Program-made: the position numbers and the translations under genes | Source of the DNA: Planctomycetaceae bacterium | Lineage (GTDB): Bacteria > Planctomycetota > Planctomycetia > Pirellulales > Pirellulaceae | NCBI GenBank assembly: GCA_003455945.1 | Contig: DMPQ01000375.1 | Coordinates: forward strand, 1-9,409 | Direction: 5' to 3' | DNA: 9,409 nt | The notes under the pieces: generated by a model | Database searches by the model: none | Told to the model about the DNA's origin: nothing | Seen by the model: only the letters and a program-made list of their open reading frames with translations | Part shown: piece by piece, positions 1-5,639 of the stretch | How positions within the stretch are numbered: the first letter of the stretch is position 1 | How the letters are laid out: each line of letters starts with the position of its first letter

Positions 1-60
1 CCGAATCGACGACGGTCCGCTCGCGAACATCGTCGACTCGCGCTTCCGGCGGCGCGAATC

Positions 61-66
61 GGGAGG
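61..66 (+). promoter_or_regulatory. Shine-Dalgarno GGGAGG for the cyclase-fold gene
   Basis: GGGAGG ends ten bases before the ATG at 77, close to the spacing seen for the protease gene. The start codon forms an ATGA with a TGA in another frame, as in 4-base operon overlaps, so an upstream gene could end here. It competes with the alternative that the reading frame simply continues from the left. Confidence 0.45.
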
Positions 67-76
67 CGAACCGACG

Positions 77-1207
77 ATGAACACCGCGGCGGCGGTGGCG
101 ACCGAAGCGTATCGGGATCGCGAGCGAGGGCGAGCCGGTCAGGACGGCGGCCCGCAGACCGAAGAAGCGATCGAAAACGGATTGGCCTTCCTGATCCGTC
201 ATCAGGAAACCGAAGGGCACTGGCGGTTGGAGCGGTTCGGCAACGGTCTGGGCGACGCGACCGACGAGCGCTCGATGACTCGTTCGGACACCGCGGCGAC
301 CGGCCTGGCGCTGCTCGCCTTCCAGGGAGCGGGCTACAACCACCTGGAATATCGCTATGCCGATCCGATGCGGCGAGCGATCGATTGGATGGTCGCTCGA
401 CAGAAGCCGGACGGCGATCTGTATGTCGAGAGCGACCCCGGCTCGTCCGGCTACGCGCGACTGTACAGTCACGCGATCGCGGCGCTGGCGCTCTGCGAAG
501 CGTACGGAGTGACTCAGGATCCGACGCTGAAGGAACCGGCTCAGAAGGCGCTCGACTTCATCGTCGCTTCACAGGACAAGCAGCTCGGCGGGTGGCGCTA
601 CACGCCGGGACGAGGGGCGGATACGTCGGTCTCCGGCTGGATGATGATGGCGCTCAAGAGCGGACGACTCGCCGGACTGAAGGTCGAGAACGAACCGTTC
701 GAGCGGATCGAGAAGTGGATGCTCCAGGCGGTCGACGCCGATCGGCCCGGACACTTCCGCTACAACCCGTTCGCCGAAAACACCGAGCGACAGGCGCACG
801 GTCGCGAAGTGACGGCGAGCATGACGGCGGTCGGTCTGCTGATGCGGCTGTACTCGGGGGACGACCGAGACGATCCGGCGATCCGGAGCGGTGCGGCGCT
901 GCTGCTGGCGAACCTGCCGAGCGATCTCGACTCGCGAACGCGAGATACCTACTACTGGTATTACGCGACGCAGGTGATGCGGCATGTCGACGGCGAGACG
1001 TGGAAGACGTGGGCCGGCGCCCTCCGCCCCCTGCTGCTCGACTCGCAGGTGACTCAGGGGGAGTATGCGGGGAGCTGGGATCCGCTGTTGCCGGTCCCGG
1101 ATCGCTGGAGTCTGCACGGCGGACGGCTGTATCTGACGACGATGAACCTGCTGAGTCTGGAAGTCGATTACCGGCTGTTGCCGCTGTACGACGACACGGT
1201 GAAATGA
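77..1207 (+). CDS. Squalene-cyclase-fold (prenyltransferase/squalene oxidase repeat) protein, possibly 5'-truncated
   Basis: The 376-residue product is an alpha-toroid repeat protein. Repeat-like helices and motifs include EEAIENGLAFLIRHQ (29-43), DTAATGLALLAF (71-82), LYSHAIAALAL (129-139), SQDKQLGGWRYTP (165-177), DTSVSGWMMMALKSG (182-196), a Tyr-rich YYWYYATQ (292-299) and the terminal GGRLYLTTMNLLSLEV block (348-363). These match the protein at 3051-5126 motif by motif, so the two are paralogues. I see no DXDD cyclase acid motif and no Zn-ligand set of protein prenyltransferases, so a binding or structural role is more likely than catalysis. No signal peptide or membrane helix lies downstream of this ATG. 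The ATG has a GGGAGG ten bases upstream, but the frame is open to the window edge with coding-like composition, so a longer, perhaps membrane-anchored N-terminus outside the window is possible. Family assignment is firm. Start and function are uncertain. Confidence 0.85.
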   Translation: MNTAAAVATEAYRDRERGRAGQDGGPQTEEAIENGLAFLIRHQETEGHWRLERFGNGLGDATDERSMTRSDTAATGLALLAFQGAGYNHLEYRYADPMRRAIDWMVARQKPDGDLYVESDPGSSGYARLYSHAIAALALCEAYGVTQDPTLKEPAQKALDFIVASQDKQLGGWRYTPGRGADTSVSGWMMMALKSGRLAGLKVENEPFERIEKWMLQAVDADRPGHFRYNPFAENTERQAHGREVTASMTAVGLLMRLYSGDDRDDPAIRSGAALLLANLPSDLDSRTRDTYYWYYATQVMRHVDGETWKTWAGALRPLLLDSQVTQGEYAGSWDPLLPVPDRWSLHGGRLYLTTMNLLSLEVDYRLLPLYDDTVK

Positions 1208-1289
1208 AGGTCGGGTGAAGTGACGACTCGGTGACGTAACGACTCGGCGAAGGATCGCCTGGTTCGGGCGTGTGACCGCGGCGATCGCC

Positions 1290-1310
1290 GTTCGGTGTTC
1301 GGTGTTCGGT
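1290..1310. repeat. Perfect tandem triplication of a 7-mer (GTTCGGT x3)
   Basis: GTTCGGT is repeated three times without interruption at 1290-1296, 1297-1303 and 1304-1310. It lies in the leader just upstream of the protease ribosome-binding site. The 12-base palindrome CGGCGATCGCCG (1279-1290) abuts it, sharing the G at 1290. Flanking ACCG (1275-1278) and CGGT (1293-1296) could extend that palindrome into an imperfect hairpin. Copy number could vary between strains, but nothing here shows that it does. Confidence 0.75.
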
Positions 1311-1324
1311 GGCTTGCGTCAGAC

Positions 1325-1331
1325 AAGGAGG
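1325..1331 (+). promoter_or_regulatory. Shine-Dalgarno AAGGAGG deciding the protease start
   Basis: AAGGAGG lies nine bases before the ATG at 1341. It selects this start over an upstream in-frame GTG at 1272, which would add 23 residues in front of a good signal peptide. Confidence 0.85.
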
Positions 1332-1340
1332 AACGGATCG

Positions 1341-2453
1341 ATGATGCGGTGGCTGTTCGGCGGACTGGCGACGTTGATGCTGTCGGGGACGGCGTTCGCG
1401 CAGGTCGGCACGGTCGGCCCGCCGGCGACGGCCGTGCGTCGTTCGGATCAGGATCTGGCTCGCTTCTCGCCCGAGGAGCGGACGGCGATCCGGGTCTACG
1501 AGCGAGTGAACCGGAGCGTGGTCAACATCTCGACCCGCAGTCTCCCTCGCGATGCCTTTCTGGTCTTCGACCAGGCGGTCGAAGGGGCGGGAAGCGGATC
1601 GGTGCTCGACCTTCAGGGGCACATCCTCACGAATCATCATGTGATCAACGGCGCCGACGAGATCCGCGTCACGCTTTACGACGGCTCGAGCTTTCCGGCG
1701 GCGGTCGTCGGCAGCGACCCGCCGAACGACATCGCCGTACTGAAGATCGACGCCCCCGAGACGTCGCTGATTCCGGTCGCGGCCGGCGAGAGTAGCGATC
1801 TGCGCGTCGGTCAGCGGATCTACGCGATCGGCAATCCGTTCGGCCTCGAACGGACGATGACCGAGGGGATCATCTCGAGTCTGAACCGGACGCTCCCGGT
1901 CCGCGGGACCGAGCGGACGATGAAGTCGATCATCCAGATCGATGCGGCACTCAATCGAGGCAACTCGGGAGGGCCGCTGATCGATTCGCGCGGTGAGGTG
2001 GTCGGCATGAACACCGCGATCGCCAGCTCGGTCGGCGAGAACAGCGGCGTCGGCTTCGCGATCCCGATCAGCACGATCCGCCGAGTCGTCCCGCAGCTGA
2101 TCGAGCGCGGAAAGGTGGTGCGAGCCGATCTGGGGATCGAGCGCACCTGGTCGGCTCCCGACGGCCTGGGGATCGCCATCCTGGTCCCGGGCGGAGCTGC
2201 GGAGAAGGCCGGTCTGCGCGGCGTTCGAGTCGTCGTGCGGCAACGACGCCAAGGGCCGTTCATCTACCAGACGCCGGTCCTCGACTTCGATTCGGCCGAT
2301 CGGATCCTGGCGATCGACGGACGTCGAGTCGCGAACTTCGACGAGTTGCTGACGGCGGTCGAGTCGCATCAGCCGGGCGAAGAGGCGGTGGTGACGATCC
2401 TGCGCGAAGGCGCCGCGCTCGACGTCCCGATCACGCTCGGTCAGGAGCGCTGA
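1341..2453 (+). CDS. htrA: Periplasmic HtrA/DegP-type trypsin-like serine protease with one PDZ domain
   Basis: The 370-residue product is an S1C-family endopeptidase expected to degrade or check misfolded envelope proteins. Residues 1-20 form a signal peptide ending AFA, with Gln21 as the likely mature N-terminus. The protease domain (about 45-255) has the complete triad: His100 in TNHHV, Asp130 in NDIAVLKI and Ser209 in GNSGGPL, with the oxyanion glycine just before the serine. A PDZ domain starts near ADLGIE (262-267) and ends at the C-terminus. Between AGLRG (290-294) and DRILAIDG (320-327) sits an extra segment of about 23 residues, rich in Arg and Val and then aromatic, absent from E. 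coli DegP PDZ1 as I recall it. A second PDZ domain is missing, as in DegS-like enzymes, but no permanent membrane anchor is apparent beyond the signal. It lies 133 bases after the cyclase-fold gene. Its exact orthology (DegP, DegQ or DegS) is not resolved. Confidence 0.93.
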   Translation: MMRWLFGGLATLMLSGTAFAQVGTVGPPATAVRRSDQDLARFSPEERTAIRVYERVNRSVVNISTRSLPRDAFLVFDQAVEGAGSGSVLDLQGHILTNHHVINGADEIRVTLYDGSSFPAAVVGSDPPNDIAVLKIDAPETSLIPVAAGESSDLRVGQRIYAIGNPFGLERTMTEGIISSLNRTLPVRGTERTMKSIIQIDAALNRGNSGGPLIDSRGEVVGMNTAIASSVGENSGVGFAIPISTIRRVVPQLIERGKVVRADLGIERTWSAPDGLGIAILVPGGAAEKAGLRGVRVVVRQRRQGPFIYQTPVLDFDSADRILAIDGRRVANFDELLTAVESHQPGEEAVVTILREGAALDVPITLGQER

Positions 2454-2591
2454 GCAGGGCTCGTTCCGCCGACTTGCCTGACGCGACATCCAGCGTTTTC
2501 CCGGTGTTCGACTCTCCCGAACGGGGTGCTCACACGTTAGGATGAGGGCCGCTTCACCGAAGACGGGGGTCGTCGGTCACAGGTTTCCCAG

Positions 2592-2891
2592 ATGGCGTTC
2601 AACCTGTTTCGTCGTTGCGGCTACTGCGGCCGCCCCTGGCTCCTTCATCGCTGCTGGCACGAGTTCCAGGAGCCGAAACCGAAGGTCTCGCGATCGTCCG
2701 AGAAGCGGAGCGGCAGTCATCGCTCGCGCCACTCGCACGACCGATCCCGTTTCGTTACGGAAGAAGACGACGACGGCGATCTGCTGACGTCGGATCAGCC
2801 CGAAGGCTCCATCGACGACACCGTCGTCGCGACTCGCGACACGGTCGAACTCGACCTGTCCGAGCTCCGCGAGCAGAAGCCGAGCCCGTAG
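2592..2891 (+). CDS. Small Cys/His-containing protein of unknown function
   Basis: I do not recognise a family for this 99-residue protein. The N-terminus holds Cys9-x2-Cys12 followed by His19-x-Cys21-x-His23, a spacing that could bind a metal ion. A basic Ser/Arg/His stretch follows (about 29-53), then an abrupt switch to an acidic tail (57-95) with TVELDLSELRE near the end. It has no signal peptide or membrane helix, so it is probably cytoplasmic. About 80 percent of codons end in G or C, matching neighbouring genes, which favours this frame over the antisense one. The ribosome-binding site is weak (AGG at 2581-2583, eight bases before the ATG). It stands alone between the protease gene and the convergent operon. 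It could be a small zinc-ribbon-like or nucleic-acid-binding accessory protein, but that is a guess. Confidence 0.6.
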   Translation: MAFNLFRRCGYCGRPWLLHRCWHEFQEPKPKVSRSSEKRSGSHRSRHSHDRSRFVTEEDDDGDLLTSDQPEGSIDDTVVATRDTVELDLSELREQKPSP

Positions 2892-2906
2892 CGCGGCGAC
2901 ACGCCC

Positions 2907-3000
2907 CCGTGCCTTCGCGCTCCTCAGCGTCTCCGTGAGAAGAACTTCGACCGTGCCTTCGGACTTCCCTCGGCGTCTCACTCAGCGTCTCCGTGCCTTC
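2907..3000. repeat. Degenerate intergenic repeats (CCGTGCCTTC and CTCAGCGTCTCCGTG)
   Basis: CTCAGCGTCTCCGTG occurs at 2923-2937 and 2981-2995, with a decayed third copy beginning CTCGGCGTCTC at 2969. CCGTGCCTTC occurs at 2907-2916, 2951-2960 and 2991-3000. Together they form two units of about 31 and 45 bases between the convergent gene ends. On the minus strand the motif reads as CACGGAGACGCTGAG after GAAGG. From memory this resembles the ACGGAG-type intergenic repeats scattered through many high-GC bacterial genomes, which I cannot verify here. Confidence 0.7.
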
Positions 3001-3007
3001 AATTCGG

Positions 3008-3033
3008 AAAACGCTGCGACCGGGGTCGGTCGC
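3008..3033 (-). terminator. Probable intrinsic terminator of the leftward operon
   Basis: On the minus strand a perfect 7-bp GC-rich stem (GCGACCG / CGGTCGC, plus-strand 3016-3022 and 3027-3033) encloses a 4-base loop. Four bases later comes TTTT (plus-strand AAAA 3008-3011). The hairpin begins 17 bases after the TGA of the membrane-anchored cyclase-fold gene, as expected for an operon end. The T-run is short, so termination may be partial. Confidence 0.5.
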
Positions 3034-3050
3034 ACTACGTTGTCTCCCGA

Positions 3051-5126
3051 TCAGCGGCGGGTGCGCCAGGCGTCGGGAGCGCTCGTGGGACCGGTCGCGA
3101 CGCCGGTCGGTGCGATCGACTCGTCGAGGCGTCTCAGCGGCAGATAGCGGTACGGCATTTCCAGGCAGAGCGTGGCGATCGCGGTGCTGTACAGTCGGCC
3201 GCCGTAGCCTCCCCACCGCGTCTCGCTCGACCAGCTCCCCGCCGTCTCCCCTTCGCGGATCTGCATCTCCTGCAGTCGCCGCTGAAGGAGGACGTTCCAG
3301 CGCTCCCACTCCGGCCCGCCGTGCTGCTGCAGACCGAGCGCGGCGTAGTACAGGAAGTAGAGGTTCGGTCGATTCGGAGCGTCTTCCGGGTCACCCGCCA
3401 GAATCGTCTCGAGCGCCTCGCGGACTCGCGGTGCGTCGCGGTGATGGTCCAGGAAGTAGCGGCACGCCAGACCTTCCGCGGTCATCGTCGCGCTCGGCTG
3501 TTCGCGCGGTCGGTAACTGCAGCGTCCTCCGGCGGCTCCCGACGAACACGATTCGAGAAATCGTCGTGCGCCGAGCAGCGTCGACTCGGGGATCGGGATC
3601 CCCGCCTGTTCGCCCGCCTCGAGCGCCATGATCTGCCAGCCGAACTGACTCATGTCTCCCGAATCGAACGGTCGGTAGCGCCAGCCGCCGGTGACCGGAT
3701 CCTGAGCACTGCGGGTGTAGGCGAGTGCGGCGGCGAGCGCCTGTTGCAGTCGCGGGTCTCCCGACATCGCCGTCGCTTCGGCAAGCGCGATCGTCGCGAT
3801 GCCGTGGGCGTACATTCGCGCGAACGGTTCCGCCTCGCCGAACAGATTCCCGTCGCTCCCCTGCGAGCGGATCAGGAACTCGAGTCCATGCTGCACCGAC
3901 TCGCGATACTCGCCTTCCAGGTGCGTCTCGCCGTGCCCGAGCAGCGAGAGCAGGACGAGGCCGGTGATCGCCGTGTCGGCGTTCCCTCCGGCCCCTCCCC
4001 GATCCTCGCCGAGCACCTGTTCTTCGCGTCCCGCCTCGAAGCGACTCGCGTCCCATCGGCCGTCCGCTTCCTGATGAGCGGCGAAGAACTGCAGCGACAT
4101 CCGCACCGCCTCCTCCGACTCGATCGTCGCTCCCGGAGGCAAGCGCCGTCCGGCGCGCGCTTCCAGACGCATCCGATACAGCTCGGGAACCGGCGCTCCG
4201 TCGCCCAATCTCAGCGGCGGGGAACCGGCGGCGAGCCAGTTGCGGTAGGAACCGTCGGCCGTCCAATCGGCCGAGGCGTCGTTCGGGTCGCGATGCGGCG
4301 TCGCGGGATCGGGGACCAGGCGATCGGGTTCGTTCGAGCCGCTCCGCTCGCTCGGGATCGCGATCGCCCGCTCGACTCGGTCCTGAGCCAGCGCGGTCCG
4401 ATCGGCGGCCTCCCGGTCCGGCGCCTCGCGCGGCAGACCGATCGGCAGTTCGGGGAGCGGAACGTCGGGGATCAGCAGCTCCGCCGTATCGATCAACGTC
4501 CGCTCGAACGGTTCGGGAGCGCCGACCGGATCGGTCGGTGACCCTTCGATCGGCGCGGCGGCGATCGGAGTCGCCTCGGTCGAGCGACTGGCGATCCGCT
4601 CCGGCGGCGCCGACTCGATCGGCGGCGGATCGGCAGCGGGGGGCGGGTCGATCGGAATGCGGCGTTCGACCTCGGTCGTCTCGTTCGACCTTTCGGTCGC
4701 ATCGCTCGCGGGGGCTTCGATCGGCGGTGCCTCGGGATCGGGAAGTCGGGGCGCGGGAGCTCCTTCCCACGGCGGAATCGACAGCGTTCGCGTCTCGCCG
4801 ACATCGGGGAGGTCGGCAGCGGTGGCGTCGATCGGATCGTCCCAGTCGACGACGCGCAGCTTCGCGACCGGATCGTCGAGCGAGCCGTAGGGAGATGAGC
4901 CGATCCGGATGGTGTAGGCGAGCGCGAAGAGGAGCAGGTGAGCGAGGATCGAGAGGACGAGACATTTCCAGAGCGGCTTGACCTGTCCCCAGCGCGTCCG
5001 GCCGAGCACCAACAGCGCGATCGTGATCGCGGCGACGCCGATCCAGCACGCCACGCCGATCGCGAACGTCAGCGGATCCGCCGACGCGCTCGCCGTGACG
5101 GTGGTCGTCGAGGCCTGAGCGATCAT
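3051..5126 (-). CDS. TonB/TolA-like anchored protein with squalene-cyclase-fold C-terminal domain
   Basis: The 691-residue product has three parts. Two N-terminal membrane helices (about 19-41 and 54-73) are joined by a positively charged loop (RTRWGQVKPLWK), which puts the C-terminus in the periplasm. The second helix holds Ser59-x3-His63 (LSILAHLLLFALAY), as in TonB and TolA. A Pro/Glu/Asp/Ala-rich, probably disordered linker spans about 80-335. The alpha-toroid repeat domain (about 336-668) has DTAITGLVLLSLLG, GGWRYRPF, MTAEGLACRYF, LYFLYYAALG, GSW and GGRLYSTAIATLCLEM blocks shared with the protein at 77-1207. No DXDD cyclase motif is seen. It is the last gene after exbB and exbD. I infer that it is the energy-transducing partner of that channel, with the toroid as ligand-binding end. 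The start at 5126 lies nine bases from GGAGG; an ATG at 5132 is only three bases away. Domain calls are firm; the TonB-like role is inferred. Confidence 0.88.
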   Translation of the reverse strand: MIAQASTTTVTASASADPLTFAIGVACWIGVAAITIALLVLGRTRWGQVKPLWKCLVLSILAHLLLFALAYTIRIGSSPYGSLDDPVAKLRVVDWDDPIDATAADLPDVGETRTLSIPPWEGAPAPRLPDPEAPPIEAPASDATERSNETTEVERRIPIDPPPAADPPPIESAPPERIASRSTEATPIAAAPIEGSPTDPVGAPEPFERTLIDTAELLIPDVPLPELPIGLPREAPDREAADRTALAQDRVERAIAIPSERSGSNEPDRLVPDPATPHRDPNDASADWTADGSYRNWLAAGSPPLRLGDGAPVPELYRMRLEARAGRRLPPGATIESEEAVRMSLQFFAAHQEADGRWDASRFEAGREEQVLGEDRGGAGGNADTAITGLVLLSLLGHGETHLEGEYRESVQHGLEFLIRSQGSDGNLFGEAEPFARMYAHGIATIALAEATAMSGDPRLQQALAAALAYTRSAQDPVTGGWRYRPFDSGDMSQFGWQIMALEAGEQAGIPIPESTLLGARRFLESCSSGAAGGRCSYRPREQPSATMTAEGLACRYFLDHHRDAPRVREALETILAGDPEDAPNRPNLYFLYYAALGLQQHGGPEWERWNVLLQRRLQEMQIREGETAGSWSSETRWGGYGGRLYSTAIATLCLEMPYRYLPLRRLDESIAPTGVATGPTSAPDAWRTRR

Positions 5127-5132
5127 CGGCAT

Positions 5133-5561
5133 CTACCTCCGTTCGCTCGACGAGCGGACCGCCAGACCGATGTCGGTCACCCCTGCCTCGAGACAGGCGG
5201 AGTAGACCGCTGCGGCGTTCTGCAGATCGGTTCGACCGTCGCCGCGCACGACGACCGACAGTCGGGGATACTCGCTTCGAGCGGCTCGCAGCGCGTCGGT
5301 CAGTTCGGCGACCGTCAGCTTGTCGCCGCCGAACTCGATCGCCCCTTCGCGATCGATATGGATGACGCGCGGCGCGGGGGCCGGAGTCGCTGCGGCGGCG
5401 GTGCCGACCTGGGGCACCTCGATATCCAGACGCTGTTCGGCATCGCTCAGCTCGGAGAACCGCGAGCCGACCATGAAGAAGATGATCAGCAGAAAGACGA
5501 TATCCAGCATCGGCGTCAGATTCAGCGACGGCTGCTCGTCCATCATCGTCTTGAGAGGCAT
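5133..5561 (-). CDS. exbD: ExbD/TolR-family proton-channel subunit
   Basis: The 142-residue product has the usual ExbD size and layout: a short cytoplasmic N-terminus, one membrane helix (about 18-34) and a periplasmic domain. The helix carries NLTPMLDIVFLLIIFFM. Asp20 there corresponds to E. coli ExbD Asp25, the residue needed for proton use, so the subunit looks functional. An Ala/Pro linker (about 54-63) leads into the periplasmic fold with VIHIDREGAIEFGG and VVVRGDGRTDLQNAAAVYSA. The start at 5561 is chosen because AGGAG (5570-5574) sits eight bases upstream. A longer frame to 5618 would add 19 residues without membrane or motif support. It follows exbB by 78 bases and precedes the anchored cyclase-fold gene directly. 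It could equally be called TolR-like; MotB is excluded by size and the lack of an OmpA-like domain. Confidence 0.95.
   Translation of the reverse strand: MPLKTMMDEQPSLNLTPMLDIVFLLIIFFMVGSRFSELSDAEQRLDIEVPQVGTAAAATPAPAPRVIHIDREGAIEFGGDKLTVAELTDALRAARSEYPRLSVVVRGDGRTDLQNAAAVYSACLEAGVTDIGLAVRSSSERR
5136..5140 (-). promoter_or_regulatory. Shine-Dalgarno GGAGG inside the end of exbD
   Basis: GGAGG is formed by the last two Arg codons (CGG AGG) of exbD, and the exbD TAG stop follows at once. The next gene's ATG codons are three bases (5132) and nine bases (5126) beyond GGAGG, so 5126 has the normal spacing. The arrangement implies translational coupling of the two genes. Confidence 0.8.
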
Positions 5562-5569
5562 CGTCCGAA

Positions 5570-5574
5570 CTCCT
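5570..5574 (-). promoter_or_regulatory. Shine-Dalgarno AGGAG for exbD
   Basis: AGGAG is separated from the ATG at 5561 by eight bases. It supports the shorter ExbD start, which places the conserved membrane helix near residue 18. Confidence 0.8.
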
Positions 5575-5592
5575 GCCGTCCGTTTCCGATCG

Positions 5593-5609
5593 GGCACCGC
5601 ATCGGTGCC
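5593..5609 (-). other. GC-rich hairpin between exbB and exbD
   Basis: GGCACCG (5593-5599) and CGGTGCC (5603-5609) form a perfect 7-bp stem with a 3-base loop in the 78-base exbB-exbD gap. No T-run follows on the minus strand, so it is not a standard terminator. It could stabilise the exbB message end or reduce readthrough into exbD. That function is inferred from position only. Confidence 0.4.
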
Positions 5610-5639
5610 GCTGAGCAAGGCCGATCGACCGTCGCGCGA

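Noticed and set aside
1223..1247. Direct repeat ACGACTCGG (1223-1231 and 1239-1247) as a regulator-binding site
   Set aside because: Nine bases in a sequence so rich in CGA/CTCG strings is weak evidence, and no promoter could be recognised around it.
654..2489. Long antisense open frame opposite the first toroid gene and the protease
   Set aside because: Low-complexity Arg/Asp-rich translation opposite two well-identified genes; a shadow of the same codon bias.
2500..2526. Hairpin-like sequence after the protease gene as a terminator
   Set aside because: The stem is interrupted (GTTCG/CGAAC plus CCC/GGG across an internal loop) and no T-run follows on the plus strand.
2515..2543. Possible sigma-70 promoter before the small gene (TAGGAT near 2538)
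   Set aside because: No convincing -35 element at proper spacing; a six-base partial match is not enough.
2577..2981. Antisense frame opposite the small Cys/His protein
   Set aside because: No recognisable motif, and it runs into the repeat-filled spacer. The plus-strand frame has gene-like third-position GC and a Cys/His cluster. I keep some doubt because neither has known homologues visible to me.
2491..3016. 11-base inverted repeat CAGCGTTTTCC at 2491-2501 and, on the other strand, 3006-3016 flanking the small gene, as ends of a mobile element
   Set aside because: An 11-base match is expected by chance several times in a window this size. There is no transposase and no target-site duplication is evident.
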